Source: CAVPWP01 sp050789285 (GTDB taxonomy: Bacteria > Pseudomonadota > Alphaproteobacteria > Rhodobacterales > Rhodobacteraceae). Taken from it: DNA of 64,000 nucleotides. Shown one piece after another: positions 26,977-35,163 of this stretch. A program made the position numbers and the translations under genes. Below the pieces are notes generated by a model, which saw nothing but the letters and a program-made list of their open reading frames with translations, had not been told where the DNA came from and ran no database searches. The stretch covers positions 496,001 to 560,000 of the forward strand of contig NZ_JBOUVX010000003.1 of NCBI RefSeq assembly GCF_050789285.1, read 5' to 3'. Positions within the stretch are counted from its first letter, which is position 1. Each line of letters opens with the position of its first letter.

Positions 26977-28415
26977 GAGGCGGCCGCTTCCGCGCCGCGT
27001 GCACGGGCGCCGAAGGCCTGCACGGCGGCGCGGGCTTCGGTGAAGGTCGCGGCCCAGCCGGGCGGCACGGGCCGGGGCGAAAGCCGGACGCCGCCGGGCC
27101 GCCGCCCGATGGCCGCGCCGATGCCTTCGGCGGCCAGGATGGCGGTGCCCAGGGCGGTCAGCTCGGGCTCGTCCGAAACCAGCACCTCGCGCCCCAGAGC
27201 GTCGGCGAGGAACTGGCAGAACCAGCGGTTGCGGGTCATCCCGCCGTCGATCGAGACCGGCGCCGCGATGGGCACCGCGACCTCCATCGCCGCCACGACC
27301 TCGGCCGTGCGGAAGGCCACACCTTCGAGCACCGCCTGCACCAGATCGCGCGGCCCGGCATCCAGCGTCATCCCCATCCAGGCGCCCTTGGCGGCGCGAT
27401 CCCAGTGCGGGCAGGCCAGCCCGGCGAGTGCCGGCACGAAGGCCAGCCCGCGCGAGATGGCGGGCGGGCGGTCGAAACCCGCGATCTCGTCCCAGTCGGA
27501 AAACAGCCCCAGGCCGCGCGCCCAGTTCAAGGCGGCGGCCGCGGCATGAACCCCGCCGTCCAGCGCATAGACCGGCCGCCCGTCCGCGCCCATCCAGGCG
27601 ACGGTGGGCAGCGGGCCGCCCTGCGCCAGGGGCAGGTCGGGGCCGGCCACGGCCAGCACGAAGGCCCCGGTGCCGAAGGTGATCTTGGCCGCGCCGCGGT
27701 CGGCGCAGCCGTGACCGCGCAGCGCGGCCTGCTGGTCGACGATGCTGGCCGACAGCGGCAGCCCGCGGTCGCCGATCTCGCCCAGGTCACCCGAGGTCGC
27801 GGTGATGCGTGGCAGCGCCTCGACCGGCACGCCGAAAAGCGCGCAGAGCTCGGCGTCCCAGGCACAGGTGGCCAGAGACATGAGCGAGGTGCGCGAGGCG
27901 GTGGCCGCGTCGGTCTCGAACCGCCCCGTCAGGCGGTGGCGGAAGAAGGCGTCGGTGGTGCCAAGGCAAAGGTCCCCGCTGGCGGCAAGGCGCTGGGCCT
28001 CGGGGACCTCGCGCAGGAGCCAGCCCAGTTTCGAGGCCGAGAAATAGGGATCGAGCGGCAGCCCCGCGCGCGCCAGCGTCAGCGCCTCGGCCCCCGCGGC
28101 ACGCAGCCGCGCGCAGTCGTCGGCCGTGCGTTCATCCTGCCAGACGATCACCGGGCTGACCGGGCGGCCGCTGCGGCGGCTCCACGCGAGGCAGCTTTCG
28201 CCCTGGTTATCGATGCCGACCGCGCGCGCGTCGCCGGCCAGCGCCACGGCCGAGGCGACGTTGGCCAGAAGCTCGTCCGGGTCATGTTCGACCCAACCAG
28301 GACGGGGATAGATCTGGCGGTGGGGGATCGCGGCGACCACCTCGGCGCGGCCGGCGTCATCGACAAGGACGGCGCGGGTGCTGGTCGTGCCCTGATCGAC
28401 GGCGAGAACGCGCAT
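26973..28415 (-). CDS. FGGY-family carbohydrate kinase, glycerol kinase-like
   Basis: A 480-residue FGGY kinase starting MRVLAVDQGTTSTRAVLVDD, the glycerol-kinase-type phosphate-binding motif. Other landmarks are GIDNQGESCLAW, VIVWQDERTADDC, the actin-fold ITFGTGAFV, LACPHWDRAAKGAWMG and VSIDGGMTRNRWFCQFLAD. It is closest in style to GlpK, which makes glycerol 3-phosphate, but FGGY members also phosphorylate erythritol, xylulose and other polyols. It is 3 bp from an FAD oxidoreductase gene, itself overlapping a GlpA-like gene, so kinase and oxidation steps appear linked. A DeoR regulator divergent from the group fits sugar-phosphate control. Confidence 0.85.
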   Translation of the reverse strand: MRVLAVDQGTTSTRAVLVDDAGRAEVVAAIPHRQIYPRPGWVEHDPDELLANVASAVALAGDARAVGIDNQGESCLAWSRRSGRPVSPVIVWQDERTADDCARLRAAGAEALTLARAGLPLDPYFSASKLGWLLREVPEAQRLAASGDLCLGTTDAFFRHRLTGRFETDAATASRTSLMSLATCAWDAELCALFGVPVEALPRITATSGDLGEIGDRGLPLSASIVDQQAALRGHGCADRGAAKITFGTGAFVLAVAGPDLPLAQGGPLPTVAWMGADGRPVYALDGGVHAAAAALNWARGLGLFSDWDEIAGFDRPPAISRGLAFVPALAGLACPHWDRAAKGAWMGMTLDAGPRDLVQAVLEGVAFRTAEVVAAMEVAVPIAAPVSIDGGMTRNRWFCQFLADALGREVLVSDEPELTALGTAILAAEGIGAAIGRRPGGVRLSPRPVPPGWAATFTEARAAVQAFGARARGAEAAAS

Positions 28416-28418
28416 GGG

Positions 28419-29639
28419 CTATCCTTCCTCGAAGACGACATCGACGCGGCCGCCCGGTGCCGGCAACGGCAGCGTCAGCCGCCGTTCAGGAAGGACCGAA
28501 AGGCGGCGCCCGGCGATCTCGTGCCCGTCGACGCGCAGCCCAAGCCGACCGTGGGCGCCATGGTCGGCCCGGATCTGGAACTGCCGAAGGGCGGGCGCGC
28601 CCTGCCCGCTCAGCCGTTGTGGAAGGGCGTATTTCAGTCCGGCCACGCCGATGCGGGTTCCGCGCGGCGCGGCGCCCTCGGCAAGATCGCGCGCGATGAC
28701 GCGGGCGACGGCGCGGCCTTCGGCCCAGCACCAGCCCGCGGTTTCCACCGGGCGCAGAAGATTGCCGGCGGCGTAGTAGCCCGGCTCGGAGCAGCGTCCG
28801 CCTTCGTCGACCTCGGGACCGCCGGTGCCGGGATCGACCGCAAGGCCTCCGGCGCGGGGCAGGAAGGCTTCGGGACGGAACTGGCCGGTCACGACCACGC
28901 CGTCGGCGGCAAGGCGTTCGGGACCCTTGGGCGTGGACAGCACCACCGCCTCGACCCGGTCACGGCCCTCGATCGCCGCGATCCCGGTGGACAGCCGCAG
29001 CGGCACGCCCAGAAGACGCGGCAGCGCCGGGGCGGGCTGGCGCGCGGTGACCCGCGTGCCCGGATCGACCATCGCGACGGGGCGGATGCCGGCGTGGCGG
29101 CAGGTGAGAAGCGCCGAGAAAGCCACAAGCTCGGTCCCGAGGATCACCGGCGCGCGGAACGGGCGCAGGCCCGCGCCATAGACCAGGCTTTGCAGCGCGC
29201 CCGTCACCATGACGCCGCCGGGCTTGGTGCCGCCGATCAGGCGGGCGGCGCGCGGCGTCTCGCGCACGCCGGTCGCCAGAAGAACGGCGCGGGCCGCGAT
29301 TCGCGCCTCGCCCGCGTCCGAGGTGACGGTCAGGACCGGGCCGGGATGAAGTGCCACGACCATGACGCCGGTGCGGATGTCGGCCCCGGCCTGCCTCGCC
29401 GCCGCCGCCAGCGCCCGGGCATAGGCCGGGCCGCGCAGGAGGCGGCGAAACTCGCGCAGGCCATAGGGCGAATGCCCGCAAAAGCGCGGCACGCCGCCGG
29501 CCTCGAGGTCGCGTTCCAGCACAAGAACCGAGCTTACGCCCAGCGCCTTCAGCTCGGCCGCCGCCGCAAGCCCCGCCGGCCCGCCACCGACGATCACCAC
29601 GTCGGCCTCGGCCGGCAGGGCGGAGACGGGATCAGCCAT
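28419..29639 (-). CDS. NAD(P)/FAD-dependent oxidoreductase (GlpB/HcnB-like)
   Basis: A 406-residue two-dinucleotide-fold flavoprotein. The FAD motif ADVVIVGGGPAGLAAAAEL is near residue 12, followed by CGHSPYGLREFRRLLRGP, a segment seen in GlpB-like subunits of GlpA/GlpB oxidation modules, ATGVRETPRAARLIGG, and YYAAGNLLRPVETAGWCWAEGR near the C terminus. It overlaps the upstream GlpA-like gene by 8 bp, so the two proteins are probably subunits of one complex passing electrons from a sugar-phosphate or amino-acid substrate. The last 70 residues are not typical and are of unknown role. Confidence 0.82.
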   Translation of the reverse strand: MADPVSALPAEADVVIVGGGPAGLAAAAELKALGVSSVLVLERDLEAGGVPRFCGHSPYGLREFRRLLRGPAYARALAAAARQAGADIRTGVMVVALHPGPVLTVTSDAGEARIAARAVLLATGVRETPRAARLIGGTKPGGVMVTGALQSLVYGAGLRPFRAPVILGTELVAFSALLTCRHAGIRPVAMVDPGTRVTARQPAPALPRLLGVPLRLSTGIAAIEGRDRVEAVVLSTPKGPERLAADGVVVTGQFRPEAFLPRAGGLAVDPGTGGPEVDEGGRCSEPGYYAAGNLLRPVETAGWCWAEGRAVARVIARDLAEGAAPRGTRIGVAGLKYALPQRLSGQGAPALRQFQIRADHGAHGRLGLRVDGHEIAGRRLSVLPERRLTLPLPAPGGRVDVVFEEG

Positions 29640-31038
29640 GCGGCAGCGCCTCGGCGAGGGGCGCGTCGAAGACGCCCTGCGTCATCTCGGCCAGCCCGGC
29701 GGTGCAGTGGAACCCCTGGCAGCGGCCCATGGTGACGCGAGTGCGGCGCTTCAACCCCGCAAGGCTGCGCGCGCCAAGGGGGCCGTCAAGCGCGGCCGCG
29801 ATCTCGCGCCGCGTGACCAGTTCGCACTGGCACAGGATGCCGCCGTGGCCGGGCGCCTGCCAGTCGCGCGGGGCGGCCTCGCTGATGTTCGGGACGCGGG
29901 GCCAATGCAGCATCTCCGGCGGGGCATAGCCGTGGCCCGCGGTGGCGGTCAGGCGAAAGACATGGGCCGCCGTGCCCAGGGCCGAGCTCAGCCCGGTGGA
30001 CCGGATGCCGCCCACGGTGACATAGTTCAGACCCTCGTGCAGGCGGATGCAGTAGTCCTTGAATTCCGTCGCGGGGCGCAAGCCGGCGTAGATCGCCGTG
30101 ACCTCGTGATGCTTCAGCGCGGGCAAGATCTCTTCGCCCCTCGCGCGCAGGCCAGCCAGGGCATCGGCGTCAAGGCCAGCGCGGTCGCGGTCGTCCTGAT
30201 CCTCGGCCGTGGGACCGACCAGCAGGTTGCCGAAGGCGGTCGGGCAGACGACGACGCCCTTGGTGATCTTCGTGGGCACCGGCAACAGGATGTGGCGGAC
30301 AAGACCGAAGGCGGGCTTGTCGTAGACGACGAACTGGCCCTTGCGCGGACGGATGGTGAAGTCGCGTCGGCCGATCAGCACCTCGTCCAGGCGGTCGCCG
30401 TAAAGGCCCGCAGCGTTCACGACAAGGCGGGCGCGCAGGTCTCCGCGCGTTGTGCGAAGCGTCCATTCGCCGCCCTCGAAGGCACCGCCGGTGACAGCGC
30501 AGCCCCGGCGCACCTCGGCCCCGTGGGCCAGGGCCTGCGCCAGGTAGGCCAGCGGCGCCGACCACGGGTCGATGACGTATTCGCACGGCACGCGGAAGCT
30601 GGCCCGGACGCCCGGCGCAAGGCCGGGTTCCAGGGCAAGCGTCTGCGCGCGGGTCAGCGGTTCGACATCGTCCACGCCGTTTTGTCGCGCCTGCGCGATG
30701 AGGTCGGGCAGCGTCGCCTCCTGATCCTCGGTCCAGGCAAGGACAAGCGCGCCGGTCCGCAGAAGCGGCAGGTTCAGGCGGTCGCGGATCGACAGGTATT
30801 CGGCATAGCCTTCGGTGATGCAGGCGGCCTCGACCGATCCGGGGGGCGCGTCGAACCCGGTGTGCAGGATCGCGCTGTTGCCCTTCGAGGCGCCATCGAG
30901 GATATCGGCGGCCTTTTCGAGCAGAACGACCCGCGCGCCTTCAAGGGCGTATTTGCGCGCCAGCGCGCAGCCGATCACGCCGCCGCCGATCACGGCGACG
31001 TCGAACGGCCCTTCGCCTGCTGGAGAGGTGGTCTGCAT
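29632..31038 (-). CDS. GlpA-like FAD oxidoreductase with C-terminal BFD-type [2Fe-2S] domain
   Basis: A 468-residue DAO-fold flavoenzyme. The FAD motif is VAVIGGGVIGCALARKYALEG near residue 14, and the catalytic domain is DAO-like (GLYGDRLDEVLI, YAGLRPATEFKDYCIR, GGIRSTGLSSALGTA). The C-terminal 60-70 residues carry a BFD-like cluster domain with ILCQCELVTRREI and GRCQGFHC, supplying four cysteines. This is the layout of GlpA glycerol-3-phosphate dehydrogenase subunits and related 2-hydroxyacid oxidases. Kinase and second flavoprotein genes next door favour a polyol-phosphate substrate. It is the first gene of its operon, divergent from the DeoR gene. Confidence 0.85.
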   Translation of the reverse strand: MQTTSPAGEGPFDVAVIGGGVIGCALARKYALEGARVVLLEKAADILDGASKGNSAILHTGFDAPPGSVEAACITEGYAEYLSIRDRLNLPLLRTGALVLAWTEDQEATLPDLIAQARQNGVDDVEPLTRAQTLALEPGLAPGVRASFRVPCEYVIDPWSAPLAYLAQALAHGAEVRRGCAVTGGAFEGGEWTLRTTRGDLRARLVVNAAGLYGDRLDEVLIGRRDFTIRPRKGQFVVYDKPAFGLVRHILLPVPTKITKGVVVCPTAFGNLLVGPTAEDQDDRDRAGLDADALAGLRARGEEILPALKHHEVTAIYAGLRPATEFKDYCIRLHEGLNYVTVGGIRSTGLSSALGTAAHVFRLTATAGHGYAPPEMLHWPRVPNISEAAPRDWQAPGHGGILCQCELVTRREIAAALDGPLGARSLAGLKRRTRVTMGRCQGFHCTAGLAEMTQGVFDAPLAEALPHG

Positions 31039-31108
31039 GCTCCCGCCGTCTCTGCCGCCCCGGCATCCGGGGCGGCCCTTGGCCGGACAATTGCATGGCG
31101 CGGCCGAT

Positions 31109-31160
31109 CGGTCAATTTCCCGCCTGAAATCCGGTCATTCGGTCAATATCACGCCGGAAA
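31109..31160. promoter_or_regulatory. Phased direct repeats in the DeoR/GlpA-like divergent promoter
   Basis: Two 21-bp repeats, CGGTCAAT(T/A)TC(C/A)CGCC(T/G)GAAA, begin at 31109 and 31140 and differ at only three positions. Their 31-bp offset is close to three helical turns, so a regulator would sit on one DNA face. The core CGGTCA recurs at 31132-31137 and 31171-31176, and a TTGACA at 31165-31170 could be the -35 of the regulator gene. DeoR-family proteins bind repeated sites of this sort; binding is inferred. Confidence 0.6.
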
Positions 31161-31216
31161 ACTGTTGACACGGTCATGTCCGTCGGGATGCACTGCGGCG
31201 CGACAGGGGGATACGG

Positions 31217-31972
31217 GTGAAGCCCAGGGACAGACAGGCGCGGATACTCGAGATCGTCAGCCGCGACGGCGAGGCGGCGGTCGAGGATCTGGCACGCAGC
31301 TTCGAGGTCTCGCACGAGACGATCCGCCGCGACCTTCAGGAACTGGCCAGCACCGGCGCGCTGCACAAGGTCCGCGGCGCGGCGCGGCGGCTCAAGCTGC
31401 ACACCGAGGGCAGCTTCCGCGACCGGCTTTACGAGCATTCCGCCGAAAAGGCCGAGATCGCGCGCAAGCTGGCCGGCATCGTCGAAGACGGCGACACGAT
31501 CTTCATCGACACCGGCACCACGACCCTGGCCTGCGCCGAGGCGCTGGCCGCGCGCGAGGGGCTGACCGTCATCACCAATTCGGTGCGCATCGCCCAGCGT
31601 CTTGGCGAACAGCCTGGCCGCGCCCGGGTCTTCCTGCTGGGCGGCGCGTTCGGGGCCGACAGCGCCGAGACGGTGGGCCCGCTGGTGATCGAGCAGGTCG
31701 GCCGCTTCCAGGCCGATCACGCGGTGATCACGGTCGCAGCGCTTGACCCCGACGGCGGCGCGATGGACGCGGATTTTGACGAAGCGCAGGTCGCCCGCGC
31801 GATGATCGGTCAGGCCAAGACTGCCGTCGTCCTGTGCAACTCGCAGAAATTCGGACGCCGCGCGGCGTTCAGAGTCTGTCGACTCGATGAAATCGATGTG
31901 CTTGTGTCGGACGCAAGGCCCGAGGGGCGGCTGGCGACGGCACTGTCGTCGGCGGGGGTGACGGTGCAATGA
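31217..31972 (+). CDS. DeoR/GlpR-family transcriptional regulator
   Basis: A 251-residue DeoR-type repressor. The N-terminal winged helix (RQARILEIVSRDGEAAVEDLARSFEVSHETIRRDLQEL) carries the family signature, and the C-terminal DeoRC sensor has DGDTIFIDTGTTTLACAEAL and KTAVVLCNSQKFGRRA, a sugar-phosphate-binding isomerase-like fold. GlpR members respond to glycerol 3-phosphate. It lies between the kinase/flavoprotein operon and the TRAP operon; repeats in its promoter suggest it controls both and itself. Start ATG/GTG choice: translation from GTG at 31217 (MKPRDRQAR) with a GGGGGATAC leader. Confidence 0.88.
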   Translation: MKPRDRQARILEIVSRDGEAAVEDLARSFEVSHETIRRDLQELASTGALHKVRGAARRLKLHTEGSFRDRLYEHSAEKAEIARKLAGIVEDGDTIFIDTGTTTLACAEALAAREGLTVITNSVRIAQRLGEQPGRARVFLLGGAFGADSAETVGPLVIEQVGRFQADHAVITVAALDPDGGAMDADFDEAQVARAMIGQAKTAVVLCNSQKFGRRAAFRVCRLDEIDVLVSDARPEGRLATALSSAGVTVQ

Positions 31973-32012
31973 CAGCGGTCGGCGCGCCCAGACGAACGGA
32001 GACGGGCTGACC

Positions 32013-32579
32013 ATGCCAGGCGCGATCAGGGCCTATGTGCGGATCATGGACAGGATCGCCGACTGGATCGGGCTGATCGCGATGTACCTGATCTTCCTGA
32101 TGATCGCGGTCCTGCTATTGGATGCGATCACGCGCAACGTCGTCCACATCCCGCTGCACTGGTGCGTCGAGTTCGCGCAGTTCACGCTGGCGGCCTATTA
32201 CTTCATGGGCGGGGCCATGACGTTGAAGAACGACGATCATGTGCGCATGGACCTGATCTATTCGCACCTGTCGCCGCGCGGCCGTGACCGGATGGACCTG
32301 GTCACCGTCGCCTGCCTTGGCTTTTACCTTTGCGTGATGCTCTGGGGCTCGATCTCGAGCCTGCAATACGCCATCGAGACGGACGAGCGGCGGTTCTCGC
32401 TGTGGAACCCGTCGATGATCCCGATCAAGTCGCTCATGGTCGCCTGCATCGTGCTGATGCTGCTTCAGACGATCTCGCTGTTCTTCAAGCACTGGGCCGC
32501 GTTGCGGGGCGAGCCGCTGTCGACGCCGGTCGATCCGTCCGAGAACCTGCTGGCCCATCACGAGGAGCGTCGCCCGTGA
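32013..32579 (+). CDS. TRAP transporter small permease (DctQ-type)
   Basis: A 188-residue inner-membrane protein with four hydrophobic helices (starting near residues 20, 55, 95 and 135). It contains HWCVEFAQFTLAAYYFMGGAMTLKNDDHVRMDLIY, the DctQ-type loop with the conserved xHxRxD segment. It pairs with the large permease downstream, whose GTG start overlaps its stop as GTGA. TRAP systems use the sodium gradient rather than ATP, so uptake here depends on the membrane sodium potential. The gene follows the DeoR regulator by 40 bp and probably shares its transcript. Confidence 0.9.
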   Translation: MPGAIRAYVRIMDRIADWIGLIAMYLIFLMIAVLLLDAITRNVVHIPLHWCVEFAQFTLAAYYFMGGAMTLKNDDHVRMDLIYSHLSPRGRDRMDLVTVACLGFYLCVMLWGSISSLQYAIETDERRFSLWNPSMIPIKSLMVACIVLMLLQTISLFFKHWAALRGEPLSTPVDPSENLLAHHEERRP

Positions 32580-33910
32580 GTTACGAGCTCATCGCGGGGC
32601 TGATGTTCCTGTCGATGCTGTCGCTGATGCTGACGGGCCAGCGCGTCTTCGCGGCGGTGGGCTTCGTGGCGGCGGGAGCGGCGCTTCTTCTGTATGGGAC
32701 GGGCGGCATCGAGATGCCGTTCAACGCCACGTTCAAGCTGTTCAACTGGTTCCCGATGCTGACGCTGCCCCTGTTCATCTACATGGGCTACGTGCTGTCG
32801 GAATCGGGCATCGCCGAAGATCTGTACCGGATGCTGCACGTCTGGTTCGGCAAGTTCGCGGGCGGCCTGGCCATCGGGACGATCCTGTTGATGGTCATCA
32901 TCTCGGCGATGAACGGGCTGTCGGTCGCGGGCATGGCGATCGGGTCGGCCATCGCGCTGCCCGAGATGTTGCGGCGCGGCTACGACAAGGTGCTGATCAC
33001 CGGGGTCGTGCAGGGCGGCTCGTCGCTGGGCATCCTGATCCCGCCGTCCGTCGTCATGGTGCTTTACGGCGTGATCGCGCGCGAACCTGTCAGCCAGCTT
33101 TGGCTTGCGGGCGTTGGCCCGGGGCTTCTGATGGCGACGCTGTTCTGCCTTTACATCTATGTCCGCGTGAAGGCGAACCCCGCGCTTGCCCCCGCCCTGT
33201 CGGACGAGGAACTGTCGATGCCCCTGTCCGAGAAGCTGGCGCTTCTGCGGGCCGGGATCATTCCCTTCGCCATCTTCTTCACGATGACGGGCCTGTTCGT
33301 GATGGGTTTCACCAGTCTGGTCGAAAGCTCGGCCGTGGGCGCGACGGCGGCGACGCTGGCGGCCTGGTGGAAGGGACGCGTCAGCCGCGCGATGATCCAC
33401 GAGACCGCGAAGAAGACGCTTGCGATCTCGTGCATGTTCCTGTGGCTCATCCTTGCGGCGCTGGCCTTTTCGGCGGTGTTCGACGGCATCGGCGCGGTCC
33501 GCGCGATCGAGAACGTCTTCATCACCAACTGGGAACTGACGCCCTGGCAGACCATCGCCCTGATGATGGCCAGCTTCATCGTGATGGGGATGTTCCTCGA
33601 CGACACGGCGATGCTGGTGATCGTGGCGCCGCTTTACGTGCCGCTGGTCGACCGGCTTGACCTTGGCATCGACGGGCAGATGATCTGGTTCGGCATCCTC
33701 TACACGATGACCTGCCAGATCGCCTACATCACGCCGCCCTTCGGCTATAACCTGTTCCTGATGCGCGGCCTTGCCCCGAAGGAGATCACGCTGGTCGACA
33801 TCTACCGGTCGATCTGGCCCTTCGTGATAATGATGGCGCTGACGATCGCGCTGGTGATGATGTTCCCGCAGATCGCGCTGTGGCTGCCCCAGACGTTGAA
33901 CGTGAGGTGA
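32576..33910 (+). CDS. TRAP transporter large permease (DctM-type)
   Basis: A 444-residue membrane protein with about 12 hydrophobic helices. Motifs of the DctM family include GIAEDLYRMLHVWFGKFAGGLAIGTI, GGSSLGILIPPSVVMVLYGVIA and MGMFLDDTAMLVIVAPLYVPLV, the latter two being the helical-hairpin regions that bind substrate and sodium. The start is the GTG at 32576 in the GTGA overlap with dctQ; longer upstream frames would run through dctQ. With the binding protein encoded 67 bp downstream it completes a TRAP importer for an organic acid or small amine-linked compound. Confidence 0.92.
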   Translation: MSYELIAGLMFLSMLSLMLTGQRVFAAVGFVAAGAALLLYGTGGIEMPFNATFKLFNWFPMLTLPLFIYMGYVLSESGIAEDLYRMLHVWFGKFAGGLAIGTILLMVIISAMNGLSVAGMAIGSAIALPEMLRRGYDKVLITGVVQGGSSLGILIPPSVVMVLYGVIAREPVSQLWLAGVGPGLLMATLFCLYIYVRVKANPALAPALSDEELSMPLSEKLALLRAGIIPFAIFFTMTGLFVMGFTSLVESSAVGATAATLAAWWKGRVSRAMIHETAKKTLAISCMFLWLILAALAFSAVFDGIGAVRAIENVFITNWELTPWQTIALMMASFIVMGMFLDDTAMLVIVAPLYVPLVDRLDLGIDGQMIWFGILYTMTCQIAYITPPFGYNLFLMRGLAPKEITLVDIYRSIWPFVIMMALTIALVMMFPQIALWLPQTLNVR

Positions 33911-33977
33911 TGATGTCGAGCGACCAGACCCAAAAGGCCCCCCAGAGGCCGCAATCCGCAACAGAGGAGTGACGACC

Positions 33978-35069
33978 ATGTCCGATCAGATCAAGAAACC
34001 CTCGCCCTCCGAGGCGATCCTGGCCACCCGCCGGAAGTTCCTGCAGAGGGCAGGGCTTGGCGGGGCGGCCGCAGCCACATCGATGCTGGCGGCGCCCGCA
34101 ATCGTGAAGGCCCAGGCGCCGATCCGCTGGCGGCTTCAGACCTATTCGGGCGCGCCGCTGGGCGCCCATGTGATCCTGCCGCAGATCGAGGCGTTCAACG
34201 CCGCCGCGAACGGCGAGATGGAGATCGAGCTGTACTACGCCGACCAGCTTGTGCCCACGGCCGAGCTGTTCCGCGCGCTGCAGAACGGCACGGTCGATGC
34301 GGTGCAGTCGGACGAGGCGACGATGGCCTCGCCCGTCGACATCAGCGTCTTCGGCGGCTACTTCCCCTTCGCCACGCGCTACAGCCTCGATGTGGCGTCG
34401 ATGTTCATGTACTACGGCCTCGACGAGATCTGGAAGGAAGCCTACGACGAGGTCGACAACGTCACCTGGCTGTCGACCGGCGCCTGGGATCCGCTGCACA
34501 TCTTCACCGTCGACAAGCCGATCCGCAGCCTGGCAGACATGAACGGCCTGCGCGTTTTCGGCGTGCCGACCGCCGGGCGGTTCCTCAGCAAGTATGGCCT
34601 GATCCCTGTCACCGTGCCGTGGGACGACGTGGAAGTCGCCATGCGCACGGGCGAGCTTGACGGCGTGGCCTGGTGCGGCTTCACCGAAGCCTACGAGGTG
34701 GGCTGGGCCGACGTCTGCAACTACGCGCTCACGAACTCGGTCACGGGCGCATGGTTCGGCAGCTACTTCGCCAACACCGAAAGCTGGAACAAGGTGCCGC
34801 CGCATCTTCAGCAGCTTTTCCGCTCGACGATCGACCAGTCCCACTACTACCGGAACGTCTGGTACTGGGGCGGCGAGGCCAAGCTGCGCGTCGAGGGCGA
34901 GAAGATGGAACTGACCTCGATCCCGCAAGAGGAATGGGGACAGGTTGTCGCCGACGCCAGCGGTTTCTGGGACGAGATCGCCGCCTCGAGCCCGCGCGCG
35001 GGCCGGGTGGTCGACATCTTCAAGCAGTATGCGGCGAACCAGGAAGCGGCGGGCTATCCCTACCGCTGA
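33978..35069 (+). CDS. TRAP transporter substrate-binding protein (DctP-type, Tat signal)
   Basis: A 363-residue binding protein. The signal peptide is twin-arginine: TRRKFLQRAGLGGAAA, with cleavage probably after VKAQA near residue 40. The mature part has the DctP pattern (LQTYSGAPLGAHVILPQIEAF, ELFRALQNGTVDAVQSDEA, RVFGVPTAGRFLSKYG-like LRVFGVPTAGRFL with the carboxylate-binding arginine region). Start ATG at 33978 has AGAGGAG nine bases upstream. Tat export suggests folding or ligand binding before export. The ligand is unknown; the ligase and dehydrogenase genes downstream hint at an amine-containing compound. A strong hairpin follows the stop codon. Confidence 0.9.
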   Translation: MSDQIKKPSPSEAILATRRKFLQRAGLGGAAAATSMLAAPAIVKAQAPIRWRLQTYSGAPLGAHVILPQIEAFNAAANGEMEIELYYADQLVPTAELFRALQNGTVDAVQSDEATMASPVDISVFGGYFPFATRYSLDVASMFMYYGLDEIWKEAYDEVDNVTWLSTGAWDPLHIFTVDKPIRSLADMNGLRVFGVPTAGRFLSKYGLIPVTVPWDDVEVAMRTGELDGVAWCGFTEAYEVGWADVCNYALTNSVTGAWFGSYFANTESWNKVPPHLQQLFRSTIDQSHYYRNVWYWGGEAKLRVEGEKMELTSIPQEEWGQVVADASGFWDEIAASSPRAGRVVDIFKQYAANQEAAGYPYR

Positions 35070-35086
35070 GCCGCTGTTATAACACC

Positions 35087-35114
35087 GGGCGGGGCGCTTC
35101 GCGGCGCCCCGTCC
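35087..35114 (+). terminator. GC hairpin after the TRAP binding-protein gene
   Basis: An 11-bp stem (35087-35097 with 35104-35114, one G-U pair) with a 6-nt loop begins 18 bp after the dctP-type stop. No T-tract follows, so it is more likely an mRNA stabiliser or partial attenuator ahead of the ligase gene than a full terminator. Pairing is seen directly; function is inferred. Confidence 0.55.
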
Positions 35115-35163
35115 CGTATCCGACGACCCGCCGCGCATGCGGCCAGAACGAAAGACACCGTCC

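Noticed and set aside
26040..29735. A 1231-codon open frame on + through the MocA-like, kinase and flavoprotein genes.
   Set aside because: It crosses the 3' end of one real gene and runs antisense to two others, with low-complexity Arg/Gly/Ala composition.
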